From NCBI GenBank assembly GCA_964442285.1, contig CAYTZH010000012.1, positions 1 to 64,000 of the forward strand: a DNA stretch of 64,000 nt. The letters are read 5' to 3'. Source of the stretch: CAYTZH01 sp964442285 (GTDB lineage: Bacteria; Myxococcota_A; UBA9160; JAFDET01). The position numbers were made by a program, and so were the translations under genes. Under the pieces are notes generated by a model. It had not been told where the DNA came from, did no database searches, and saw only the letters and a list, made by a program, of their open reading frames with translations. Each line of letters opens with the position of its first letter. Position 1 is the first letter of the stretch. This document shows positions 36,357 through 44,393 of this stretch, piece by piece.

Positions 36357-38870
36357 CTACCTCCGCGTGTGCCAGACCTCGGCCGCGGTCGGATCGGCGT
36401 CGGCGTCGGCGAGCAGGCGGCCGGGCAGGCGCGACGCGGCCCGGGCCAGGGCGTGGCTGCTGGCGTCGAACTCCCGGGCCACGTAGTGGGCGCCCGCCCG
36501 CTGCAGCCAGGAGCCGCCCTCGCGGGCGCGCTCGGCGGGCAGGGGGAGGTGGTAGAGGGGCTCCGGGGCCTGGCGGTCGGCCAGGCGTACCGCTTCGGCG
36601 AAGGCGGCCCAGTCCAGGCCCACGAAGGGCTGCTCGAGGCCGCGGTCGCTGCCCCGGTGGGCGCGCGCCGAGCGGAACTCGATGCGCGGCCAGTCGTCGG
36701 TATTGCGGGGCACGTCGGCCAGCTGCGGGCCGAGGGGCGCCAGGCCTCCCACCGCGAGCGCCCACACGCCCAGGTCGTCGGTCACCCAGCGGTCGGTGAT
36801 CCCGGCCCGGCCCAGGCGGCGGGCCGCGGCGGACACGGCCTGCGGGGAGGCCGGCTCGCCGGCCCAGCCCACCAGGGCCGCGATCGGGTAGGCGCCGAAG
36901 AAGTCGCCGCGGAAGAGGCCCGAGCGCAGGAAGACGTCCAGGAAGGTCGCCACCACGATCTCGAAGTCGCGTCGGTCGAGCTGGTAGAGGGGCAGCCACT
37001 GGCAGAAGAGCCCGTCGGGGGCGAGCCGCGCGCGCACGGCCTCGAAGTGCTCCCGGGTGTAGAGGGCGCCGGTGCCCGAGCGCCAGGGCACGAAGAGATC
37101 GGCCACGACCACGTCGAAGCGCTCGTCGGTCGAGCCGAGGAAGTTCCGCGCGTCGTCGAGGACGACGACCGAGCGGCGGTCCGCGTGGACCCGCCGGTTG
37201 AAGTCGGCGAAGAAGCGCTGCGCCGCGTCCGAGACGGCCGGCACGATCTCCACCAGGTGGATCCGCTCGACGGGGTGGGCGGTGGCGGCGCCGGCGGTGA
37301 TCGCGGTGGCCGTGCCCACGTAGGCCACCGAGCGGGCCGACGGGTGCAGGAGCAGGGGGAGGTGCCCCTGCCGCTCCTCCTGGGCCTTCCCCGCGCTGCC
37401 GCCGAGGGAGTAGTGGTTGTCGGTCCGGATCACGAGCCCGTCGGCGCGCTCCACCACGGCCACGGAGCCCGACGCGGTGGTGACGTGGGACAGCAGGCGC
37501 TCGCCGGGGTCCACGCGGACGGGCGAGACCGCCCAGGGCGGCGCCAGGAGCACCAGCCCCAGGGCCCCGGCGGCGAGGACCCCGGCGCGCAGGCCCCAAC
37601 GCGGCCCCGGCTCGCGCCAGACCAGGGCGCCGGCGCCCGCCAGAGCGGCCAGGAAGGCGAAGGCGCCCCAGGGCCCGAAGGTCGGCAGCAGCAGGAAGGG
37701 CGAGGCCACCGCGCCGGCGATGGCCCCCACGGTGTTGGCGGCCGACAGCCGTCCCAGGACGCTTCCGGGATGGGCCCCGCGGGCCTCGGCGTCCTGGCCG
37801 GCCAGGGCCAGGCAGGCGGGCAGCAGCAGCGAGGCCGCCAAGAGCACCGGTCCCGCGGTCGCCGCCGCCGTGCCCAGCGCGACGCCCAGGTAGCCCGGCC
37901 AGGGCGCGTCGCTCCCCACGTAGTGGAGGCCGCCGGTGGCGAGGCTGAACCCGGCCGGAAACCCGAGCATCAGCAGGGCGACCGCCACGAGGCACCAGCG
38001 GGCGACGAGGTCGGGGCTCCCCCAGCCCCGGGCCTCGAGGGCCGAGACCAGGGCCGATCCCGCCGCCAGGGCGGCCAGCACGATCACCAGCACCGAGCCG
38101 AAAGCATACACCGACTGGTTGAAGACCAGGCCGAAGGCGTTGATCCAGAGCACCTGACCGCCGAGGGCGAGGAAGCCGGACAGGGCGGAGACGGCCAGGA
38201 GCCCCGGGTGGACGGGGCTGCTCGGCGCTGCGGTCGGACGCGGCTCCGGCGCGGTCCGCGCCGGAGCCCGGCCGCCCCAGTGCCAGGCGAGCACGCCCAC
38301 CCCGACGCCCAGGGCGATGGCCGCCCCGTAGCTCCCGCGCACGCCGATCCACTCCGGCAGGCCGAAGGACGCCAGGGCCGTGCCCGCCGCCGCGCCCAGG
38401 GTGTTCCAGGCGTAGAGTGCGGTGCCGCGCCGGCCGAGCTCGCCCACGCGCGACACCGCCGCCGCGCCGATGGCCGGCAGCGTCGCGCCGAAGCAGAGCG
38501 ACGCCGGCAGGGTGGCCGCGAGGGCGACGCCGTATCGCGTCAGCGCTAGCCACACGGGCTCATCGCGCAGGCCGTCGTAGAGGGCGTCGGTGAGGCGGCC
38601 GCCCGCCGCCAGGAGCAGGGGCGCCGCCAGGGCGCCTGCTGCGGCGGCCAGCTCGAGCACGCCGTAGGCGCGCAGGGGGCGCCGCCAGCGCGGCACCCAG
38701 CGGGCGGCGAGAGCGGCACCCACGGCGTGGCCCGTGAAGAAGGCGACGAGCGTGGCCGACGCGGCCGGTGCCGTGGCCCCGAAGACCAATCGCAGCCAGC
38801 GCAGCCAGGTGGTCTCGACGATGAGCGCGACCGCGCCCGAGGCCGTGAACAGCAGCGCGAGCCGGATCAA
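36357..38870 (-). CDS. Fused MFS-like membrane domain/spermidine-synthase-like protein
   Basis: 837 residues. About 14 transmembrane helices (residues 1-430; LFTASGAVALIVETTWLRWLRLVFG is the typical start) are followed by a Rossmann methyltransferase/spermidine-synthase fold (VAYVGTATAITAGAA, IHLVEIVPAVSDAAQRFF, RFDVVVADLFVPW, LYTREHFEAVRARLAPDGLFCQWLP). The substrate motif of true aminopropyltransferases (GxGxG/GG and DSSDP) is changed to GTATAIT and DLFVPW, so a polyamine role is doubtful. The TTG start overlaps the cyclase stop (TTGA), making it the last gene of the kdsB-nicO-cyclase run. The C-terminal 130 residues are rich in Ala/Arg and unrecognised. Confidence 0.82.
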   Translation of the reverse strand: MIRLALLFTASGAVALIVETTWLRWLRLVFGATAPAASATLVAFFTGHAVGAALAARWVPRWRRPLRAYGVLELAAAAGALAAPLLLAAGGRLTDALYDGLRDEPVWLALTRYGVALAATLPASLCFGATLPAIGAAAVSRVGELGRRGTALYAWNTLGAAAGTALASFGLPEWIGVRGSYGAAIALGVGVGVLAWHWGGRAPARTAPEPRPTAAPSSPVHPGLLAVSALSGFLALGGQVLWINAFGLVFNQSVYAFGSVLVIVLAALAAGSALVSALEARGWGSPDLVARWCLVAVALLMLGFPAGFSLATGGLHYVGSDAPWPGYLGVALGTAAATAGPVLLAASLLLPACLALAGQDAEARGAHPGSVLGRLSAANTVGAIAGAVASPFLLLPTFGPWGAFAFLAALAGAGALVWREPGPRWGLRAGVLAAGALGLVLLAPPWAVSPVRVDPGERLLSHVTTASGSVAVVERADGLVIRTDNHYSLGGSAGKAQEERQGHLPLLLHPSARSVAYVGTATAITAGAATAHPVERIHLVEIVPAVSDAAQRFFADFNRRVHADRRSVVVLDDARNFLGSTDERFDVVVADLFVPWRSGTGALYTREHFEAVRARLAPDGLFCQWLPLYQLDRRDFEIVVATFLDVFLRSGLFRGDFFGAYPIAALVGWAGEPASPQAVSAAARRLGRAGITDRWVTDDLGVWALAVGGLAPLGPQLADVPRNTDDWPRIEFRSARAHRGSDRGLEQPFVGLDWAAFAEAVRLADRQAPEPLYHLPLPAERAREGGSWLQRAGAHYVAREFDASSHALARAASRLPGRLLADADADPTAAEVWHTRR

Positions 38871-39820
38871 CGGATCGCCAACGGATTGATCGGCGACCCG
38901 ACCGCTCCGGTGATGGGGAGCGGCGGCGCCACGAACAGGAACACCCAGGCGCCGTCGGCGGCGCAGGCCTCGGCGAGCGGGTCGAGGTCGAAGATCTCCC
39001 CGAAGAGGACCCCGGTGTTGCGCAGCGAGATCATGTGCAGGGGGTAGATGCAGTCGGGCACCTCGCTCGGGCTCACCTCGAGGGCGAACGTGTCGCTGGC
39101 GACCGCGGCCACCTCCCGCTCGAAGAGCCAGCGCGCGCAGTGCACCGAGAGCCCCGGAGCGGGACCGCCCGCGTACCCCTCCCACGAGCCGGTCTCCCGA
39201 CAGCGGGAGAGCTGCCCGGTGCGCACGAGCACCACGTCGCCGGGCTCCACGAGGACGCCCTGCTGCTCGGCGCAGGCGTCGAGCTCGGCCGGCAGGATCG
39301 GCGTCCCGTCCTCGAGCCAGCGGGCCCGCCGGTGGCGGGCCAGGTCGAGCAGCACGCCCCGCCCGACCACGCCGTCGGCGATCTTGTCGATGGAGTTGGC
39401 GAGGGCCCCCCGGCTGGTCACGAGCCGGATGTCCCGATCGTTGTACATGCGGCCGTCGTAGAAGACGTGGGACAGGGCGTCCCACTGGGTTCCGCACTGC
39501 AGGGGCATGGTGACGGCGTCGTCGGCGTAGCGGAAGCCGCCGGGCAGGTGGTTCTGGGCGCCGGAGACGGCGTCGCCGCCGTCGGCGAGCATCACGTGGA
39601 TGGGGTTGTGACGGGCGCCTCGGCCCGTCTGCGGTCCGTTGGCGTCGAAGGGCAGGGCGCAGGAGATCACCTGGCCGCGGCGGGGCAGGGCACAGGCCGC
39701 GCGCACGCGCTCGGGGGTGATGAAGTTCAGGGCGCCCCGCTCGTCGTCCGCACCCCAGCGCCCCCAGTTGGAGTAGTGCTCGCCCCACTCGCGCACGGTG
39801 CGGGCCGACAGGTCGCTCAC
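38867..39820 (-). CDS. Cyclase family protein (kynurenine formamidase-like)
   Basis: 317 residues of the metal-dependent cyclase/KynB-like hydrolase family. Metal-site features are QWDALSHVFYDG and the C-terminal CIYPLHMISLRNTGVLFGEIFDLDPLAE; SVHCARWLFEREVAAVASDT is also family-like. Such proteins hydrolyse amide or ester bonds in small molecules; the exact substrate cannot be read. The GTG start (39820) lies inside the last unit of a 29-bp tandem repeat that separates it from nicO. Its stop overlaps the next gene start. Confidence 0.88.
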   Translation of the reverse strand: MSDLSARTVREWGEHYSNWGRWGADDERGALNFITPERVRAACALPRRGQVISCALPFDANGPQTGRGARHNPIHVMLADGGDAVSGAQNHLPGGFRYADDAVTMPLQCGTQWDALSHVFYDGRMYNDRDIRLVTSRGALANSIDKIADGVVGRGVLLDLARHRRARWLEDGTPILPAELDACAEQQGVLVEPGDVVLVRTGQLSRCRETGSWEGYAGGPAPGLSVHCARWLFEREVAAVASDTFALEVSPSEVPDCIYPLHMISLRNTGVLFGEIFDLDPLAEACAADGAWVFLFVAPPLPITGAVGSPINPLAIR

Positions 39821-39923
39821 CGCAGGCCCCGCGCCGAAGAGTCGCTCACCGCAGGCCCCGCGCCGAAGAGTCGCTCACCGCAGGCCCCGCGCCGAAGAGT
39901 CGCTCACAGCAGGCCCTGCGCCG
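39812..39923 (-). repeat. 29-bp tandem repeat between nicO and the cyclase gene
   Basis: Three identical 29-bp units (39812-39840, 39841-39869, 39870-39898) and a degenerate fourth (39899-39923). On the minus strand each unit begins GTGAGCGAC and ends in GGGGCCTGCG, resembling both the end of nicO and the start of the cyclase gene, so it is a duplication of the gene junction. Each GTG opens a 10-codon frame whose TGA stop overlaps the next GTG. The chain therefore links the nicO stop to the true cyclase start by successive GTGA overlaps. Confidence 0.9.
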
Positions 39924-40521
39924 TCCCGACGTCCCAGAGCAGCAGGCCGCCGTAGCCCAGTGCTGCCGTGCCCGAGAGGCCCAGCACCCAGCGCCGGGCG
40001 CCGGGGCGTCCCAGGGCCGCCGACAGCGGGACGCCCAGGCCGAGGGACAGGGCGGCCATGGCGACTGCGTTGCCGCCGGCGAAGACCAGGAGGTAGAGCA
40101 GGGCCGCCGCTGGGCTCGGCATGGCCGCCAGCGCCAGCAGGGCCGCGGCGCCGCTTCCCGCCAGCCCGTGGACGGCGCCGACCCCGAACGAGCGCGCGCC
40201 GCTGCGGAGGGGCAGCGACGTCGCAGGCGCGGCGCGTCGCGCACCGCGCAGGTTGGCGACGCCGAGCACCAGCAGCATGACCGCGACGCCCGCCTCGAGG
40301 GCGCGGTAGAGCGTCTCGGGCAGGCCCAGGCCGAGCCCCACGAGGACGCCGCCCACGGCGAGGACCGTGGCGCCGTGGCCCATCCCCCAGGCGAGGCCCA
40401 CGCGGACGGCCTCCCAGCGTCGGGCGCCGCGGGCGAGCAGCGCCGAGACCGCCACCACGTGGTCCGGATCCGTGGCGTGGCGCAGCCCGAGGAGCAGTCC
40501 GAACAGGGCCGCGGTCAGCAC
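39904..40521 (-). CDS. NicO/UreH-type nickel-cobalt transporter family membrane protein
   Basis: 205 residues with about six transmembrane helices. LLLGLRHATDPDHVVAVSALL is the Hx4DH-type metal motif of the nickel/cobalt transporter superfamily, and WGMGHGATVLAVGG carries the usual second histidine region. FGVGAVHGLAGSGAAALLAL is the matching motif of the second half. It is likely a Ni/Co (or related metal) exporter or importer. The GTG start overlaps the kdsB stop by 7 bases, indicating coupling. There is no adjacent urease or hydrogenase. Confidence 0.85.
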   Translation of the reverse strand: MLTAALFGLLLGLRHATDPDHVVAVSALLARGARRWEAVRVGLAWGMGHGATVLAVGGVLVGLGLGLPETLYRALEAGVAVMLLVLGVANLRGARRAAPATSLPLRSGARSFGVGAVHGLAGSGAAALLALAAMPSPAAALLYLLVFAGGNAVAMAALSLGLGVPLSAALGRPGARRWVLGLSGTAALGYGGLLLWDVGTAQGLL

Positions 40522-41261
40522 CGGCCGCGCTCCCGCAGCCGCGCCTCGACGGCGGCGACGTCGGCCGGCACGTCGACGGGCAGGCTCTCCCAGCCCTCCA
40601 CGACCGCAGCGCGGATGGCGTGGCCGTGCTCGAGGGCGCGCAGCTGCTCGAGACCCTCGGCCTGCTCGGCGGGCGTGCGGGGCAGCGTCACGTAGGTCAG
40701 GAGGAATTCGCGGCGGTAGACGTAGAGGCCCACGTGCTGGAGGAAGCGCAGCCCCCGTGGCGCCGCCACACCGGGCCGCAGGTACGGGATCGGGCTGCGG
40801 GAGAAGTAGAGCGCGCGACCGCGCTGGTCGAGGACCACCTTGACCCGGTGGGGGTCGCCCAGGGCGGCCGGCGAGGCCGGGTGGACCAGCGTGGCCATGG
40901 GCACGTCCGGGTCCTCCTCGAGGGCCTCGACCGCGGCATCGATCACGAAGCCCTCGATCAGGGGCTCGTCGCCCTGGATGTTCACGACCACGTCGTCGCC
41001 GAGCCCGGCGGCGACCTCGGCGATGCGGTCGGTGCCGGTGGGGTGGGTGGGCGAGGTCAGGACCACCGCCGCGCCGAAGCCCCGACACGCGTCCGCCACG
41101 CGTCCGTCGTCGGTGGCCACGAGGACGTCCCGGAGTCGCTTGGCCGACCGCGCGCCGCGCCAGACGCGCTCCAGCATCGGGACGCCGGCGATCGGAACCA
41201 GGGGCTTGCCCGGGAAGCGCACCGCTCCCCAGCGCGCCGGGATGATGCCGACCGCCCGCAT
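40515..41261 (-). CDS. kdsB: 3-deoxy-manno-octulosonate cytidylyltransferase
   Basis: 248 residues, the E. coli size. It activates Kdo as CMP-Kdo for lipopolysaccharide inner core. The start MRAVGIIPARWGAVRFPGKPL matches the family, VATDD, TGTDRIAEVA and VVNIQGDEPLI bind CTP/Mg, and LYFSRSPIPYLR and QHVGLYVYRREFL are substrate-side motifs. The ATG at 41261 is favoured because it gives the standard N-terminus and a TAGCAT box lies exactly seven bases upstream; an in-frame ATG at 41270 is the alternative. Confidence 0.95.
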   Translation of the reverse strand: MRAVGIIPARWGAVRFPGKPLVPIAGVPMLERVWRGARSAKRLRDVLVATDDGRVADACRGFGAAVVLTSPTHPTGTDRIAEVAAGLGDDVVVNIQGDEPLIEGFVIDAAVEALEEDPDVPMATLVHPASPAALGDPHRVKVVLDQRGRALYFSRSPIPYLRPGVAAPRGLRFLQHVGLYVYRREFLLTYVTLPRTPAEQAEGLEQLRALEHGHAIRAAVVEGWESLPVDVPADVAAVEARLRERGRC

Positions 41262-41268
41262 GGCCGGC

Positions 41269-41274
41269 ATGCTA
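41269..41274 (-). promoter_or_regulatory. TANNNT box 7 nt before kdsB start (possible leaderless promoter)
   Basis: On the minus strand TAGCAT is followed by GCCGGCC and the kdsB ATG, with no Shine-Dalgarno. This matches the spacing seen at the rhomboid, acyl-CoA synthetase and TetR genes. Confidence 0.4.
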
Positions 41275-41326
41275 CCCGATGGGTACCCTCGCCGCCGTGT
41301 GGGCCGCTCGGGCATCGGGAGACGCC

Positions 41327-42247
41327 GTGGCAGCGCAAACGCGACGACGGGTGGTGGCGGTCGTCTCCAACAAGGGCGGGGTCGGGAAGACCACCGTCGC
41401 CACCAACCTGGCGATCTACCTCCGCGCCCTGGACGAGGCCTTGCCCGTGCTGCTGGTCGGTCTCGACGACCAGCTCATCGTCGACCGCATGTTCACCCTC
41501 GAGCCGCTGCAGCCCGAGGCCCCGAACCTGAAGCACGGCTGGGCGGAGCGCAGCCTCGATCGGGTGATCCGGCTCGGGCAGTACGGCGTCCACTTCGTGG
41601 GCTCGCCGCCGGAGACCGAGGGGCTCAAGTCCCGCGCCGAGGATCCGCGCACCCTCGGCCGCGTCCTCGCGCAGACCCGGTGGGACGGCGTCGTCATCCT
41701 GGACACGAAGAGTGACCTCGAGGGCCTCACCCGCAACGCCCTCTACGCGGCGGATCGGGTGGTGATCCCCGTGGCCGACCGCTCCTCGCTGGAGGAGGCG
41801 GGCAAGGTCTTCGCCCTGCTCGAGCAGTCGCGCCGCGGCGCCGACCGGGGCCGGGTGCTGCTCACCCTGACCGACGCGCGCACCCGGGTGGATCTGCCGG
41901 GCGGTCCGGACCTGAGCTCGGTCCTCGAGGGCGAGCTCGCGCGACGGGGCTGGCCGCGCTACCGCACCGCACTGTCCCGCAGCCCCCGGGCCGAGGCCCT
42001 GATCTCCGCGGGCGGCGAGCCCCTGTCGATCCTCCACCACGGCCGCGGCACCGCGATCCACCGCCAGCTGCGCGAGTTTGCCGACGAGGTCGTCGAGGAG
42101 CTGGGCCTCGAGCGGCTCGAGCCGGGCGACGAGACCCTCGGCTTCCGCGCGCCGCCCGAGCCGCTGTCGGCCCGGCGTCCGACGAGACCCCGACTCGGGG
42201 TGACCGACTGGAAGTCCGCCCTGCTGCGCGGCGGACGGGGACGCTAA
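41327..42247 (+). CDS. ParA/MinD-like P-loop ATPase (orphan)
   Basis: 306 residues from the GTG at 41327, preferred over the ATG at 41279 because GGGAG lies five bases upstream and the protein then starts directly before the first strand. The deviant Walker A motif is NKGGVGKTTVATNLAIYLRA, and the Walker B/switch region is VVILDTKSDLEGLTRNA, unlike the usual DTPP/DxPG. The usual ParA D-D pair region reads VLLVGLDDQLIVDRMF. No ParB or FtsZ partner is adjacent; the gene faces phosphofructokinase 30 bases downstream. Function unknown: localisation, or regulation of the neighbour. Confidence 0.8.
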   Translation: MAAQTRRRVVAVVSNKGGVGKTTVATNLAIYLRALDEALPVLLVGLDDQLIVDRMFTLEPLQPEAPNLKHGWAERSLDRVIRLGQYGVHFVGSPPETEGLKSRAEDPRTLGRVLAQTRWDGVVILDTKSDLEGLTRNALYAADRVVIPVADRSSLEEAGKVFALLEQSRRGADRGRVLLTLTDARTRVDLPGGPDLSSVLEGELARRGWPRYRTALSRSPRAEALISAGGEPLSILHHGRGTAIHRQLREFADEVVEELGLERLEPGDETLGFRAPPEPLSARRPTRPRLGVTDWKSALLRGGRGR

Positions 42248-42277
42248 CGTACGCACGCTCAACGACGGGGAGGAACC

Positions 42278-43510
42278 ATGAGCACCTTTGGAATCCTCTG
42301 TGGCGGCGGCCCGGCGCCGGGCTTCAACGGCGTGATCGGCGCCGTGGTCCAGTCGGCTGCCCGACGCGGACACCGCACCCTCGGTCTGCTCGACGGCTTC
42401 AAGTGGCTCATGGAGGGCGATACCCAGCACGTGCGCGAGCTCACGCCCGAGTCGGTGGAGACCATCCACCTGCAGGGCGGCTCGATCATCCACACCGCCC
42501 GCGCCAACCCCACCAAGAAGCCCGAGCACCTGGCCAACTGCGTCAAGTCGCTGCAGACGCTGGGCATCGACTACCTGATCACCGTCGGCGGCGACGACAC
42601 GGCCTTCTCTGCGCGGCGGGTCTCCGAGGAGACCCAGGGCGCCATCCAGGTGGTCCACGTGCCGAAGACCATCGACAACGACCTCCCCCTGCCGGAGGGG
42701 GTGCCCACCTTCGGCTACGAGACCGCGCGCGACCTCGGGGCGTCGGTGGTGGAGCGGATCCAGGAGGACTGCCGCACCACCAATCGCTGGTTCCTGCTGG
42801 TGATGATGGGCCGCAAGTCCGGCTCCCTGACCCTCGGGGCCGGCAAGTCCGCCGGAGCCCCCCTGATCCTGATCCCCGAGGAGTTCCCCGACGGCCCGAT
42901 CCTCTTCGACACGGTCCTGCGTCAGGTGGAGGGCGCGATCGTGAAGCGGATGGCACGGGGTCGCGGTGACGGCGTTGCCGTGCTGGCGGAGGGACTGGTG
43001 GAGCGCATGCCCGAGGAGTCGCTGCCCGCGCTGGAGGGAGTGGCCCGCGACGAGCACGGCCACATCCGCCTGGCGGACGTGCCCTTCGGCAAGGTGCTGC
43101 GGGAGGCGCTGGCCCAGTCCTTCGGCAGCCGCGGCCTCAAGGTGGCGCTCGGCGACAAGGACGTGGGCTACGAGCTGCGCTGCGGCAAGCCCACCTCCTT
43201 CGATCGCGACTACACCCGCGACCTCGGCGTGGGCGCCGTGGAGACCCTGCTCGCAGGCACCGCCAACGTGCTCATCACCCGCAAGGACCATCAGATCGTC
43301 CCGGTCCCCTTCTCGGAGCTCATGGACCCGGAGACGGGCAAGACGCGGGTGCGCTTCGTGGACGTCGCAACCGACCACTTCCGCCACGCCCGCCGGCTCC
43401 AGGAGCGGATCGAGCAGGAGGACCTGGACGATCCGGCCACCCTGCAGCGGCTGGCGGATGCCGCCCGGCTCACGCCCGACGAGGTGAAGAGCCGCTACGC
43501 CCCGCTGTAG
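42278..43510 (+). CDS. Phosphofructokinase, pyrophosphate-dependent type by residue signature
   Basis: 410 residues, phosphofructokinase family. It begins FGILCGGGPAPGFNGVIGAV. The two positions that separate ATP from PPi enzymes read as in PPi enzymes: GGDDT (Asp107, Gly in ATP types) and PKTIDND (Lys130, Gly in ATP types). The fructose-6-P site is VMMGRKSGSLTLGAG and the catalytic Asp is in TIDND. It should reversibly interconvert fructose-6-P and fructose-1,6-bisP using PPi. The ribosome site GGGGAGGAACC directly precedes ATG. Its last 16 bases overlap the convergent SDR gene. Confidence 0.92.
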   Translation: MSTFGILCGGGPAPGFNGVIGAVVQSAARRGHRTLGLLDGFKWLMEGDTQHVRELTPESVETIHLQGGSIIHTARANPTKKPEHLANCVKSLQTLGIDYLITVGGDDTAFSARRVSEETQGAIQVVHVPKTIDNDLPLPEGVPTFGYETARDLGASVVERIQEDCRTTNRWFLLVMMGRKSGSLTLGAGKSAGAPLILIPEEFPDGPILFDTVLRQVEGAIVKRMARGRGDGVAVLAEGLVERMPEESLPALEGVARDEHGHIRLADVPFGKVLREALAQSFGSRGLKVALGDKDVGYELRCGKPTSFDRDYTRDLGVGAVETLLAGTANVLITRKDHQIVPVPFSELMDPETGKTRVRFVDVATDHFRHARRLQERIEQEDLDDPATLQRLADAARLTPDEVKSRYAPL

Positions 43511-44316
43511 CGCTCGGAAAGCTCGCGGTAGTCGGCGAGGATGCGCTCGAAGCGCGCCTCGACCACGGCCCGGGCCTCCGGGTGCGTGAAGACGTAGAGC
43601 TGGTCTCGGCGGATCGCGCGGACGACCTCCTCGGCGGCCCGCGCCGGATCCTGGCCGTGCTGCTCCAGCAGCTCGCCGCCGGCGCGGGTGGGATCCGGCC
43701 CGCCGTAGGCGTCGGGCCGGTTGCGCCCCGCCTCGAAGATCCGCGTCCGGACCACCCCCGGACACAGCACGGATACGCCGATGGCGTGGGGCCTCAGCTC
43801 CGAGAGCAGCGTCTCCGACAGCGCCATCACCGCATACTTGGTGGTGGTGTAGACCCCGAGCTCGGGCGGCGCGATGAGCCCGGCCAGGGAGGCCGTGTTG
43901 ACCACGTGCCCGCCCTGGCTCTGGGCGCGCATGCGGGGCACGAAGCTGCGGACGCCGTGGACGACGCCCATCACGTTCACCCCGAGGAGCCACTGCCAGT
44001 CCGCGTCGCCCGCCTCGACGACGGGACCGGAGGTGAACACCCCCGCGTTGTTGCAGAGCACGTGGACCGCGCCGAGGCTGCGGAACGCCTGCTCGGCCAG
44101 GGCCTCCACCGCGTCGGCCCGCGACACGTCCACCTCGACGGCGACTCCGCGACGGCCCAGGGCGGCCACCTCGCCGGCGACGCGCTCCGCCGCCGGCTTC
44201 TCGATGTCGCCGACGACTACGTCGCAGCCCGCCCGGGCCAGGGCCAGGCAGAGCGCGCGACCGATGCCGCTGCCGCCGCCGGTGACCACCGCTCCCCTGT
44301 CCGTGAGATCGTCCAT
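43495..44316 (-). CDS. Short-chain dehydrogenase/reductase
   Basis: 273 residues, classical SDR. The cofactor motif is VVTGGGSGIGRALCLALA (TGxxxGIG), NNAG appears in HVLCNNAGVFTSGPV, and the catalytic Ser and YxxxK lie in NTASLAGLIAPPELGVYTTTKYAVMALSE. VVVGDIEKPAAERVA at the second strand suggests NAD(H) preference through an Asp. Substrate unknown. GGAG lies six bases before the ATG at 44316. It is divergent from the enoyl-CoA hydratase gene, 77 bases away. Confidence 0.92.
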   Translation of the reverse strand: MDDLTDRGAVVTGGGSGIGRALCLALARAGCDVVVGDIEKPAAERVAGEVAALGRRGVAVEVDVSRADAVEALAEQAFRSLGAVHVLCNNAGVFTSGPVVEAGDADWQWLLGVNVMGVVHGVRSFVPRMRAQSQGGHVVNTASLAGLIAPPELGVYTTTKYAVMALSETLLSELRPHAIGVSVLCPGVVRTRIFEAGRNRPDAYGGPDPTRAGGELLEQHGQDPARAAEEVVRAIRRDQLYVFTHPEARAVVEARFERILADYRELSERYSGA

Positions 44317-44393
44317 GCCGCGCTCCGTCGCCCGCCGCGAATCGACTTCACCACATCGGAGCGGGCGGCGCTAGGCTTCGCGGCGGAGGTCCC

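Noticed and set aside
36369..38549. Long plus-strand open frame opposite the MFS/spermidine-synthase-like gene
   Set aside because: Composition is that of an antisense shadow (Gly/Arg/His/Gln-rich, no recognisable motif), and the minus-strand gene has clear transmembrane and Rossmann features.
39812..39923. CRISPR array
   Set aside because: Units are directly contiguous with no unique spacers, and no cas genes are present.
41327..42247. Plasmid or chromosome partition locus (ParA)
   Set aside because: No ParB, no parS-like palindromes and no origin features nearby; the gene sits among metabolic genes.
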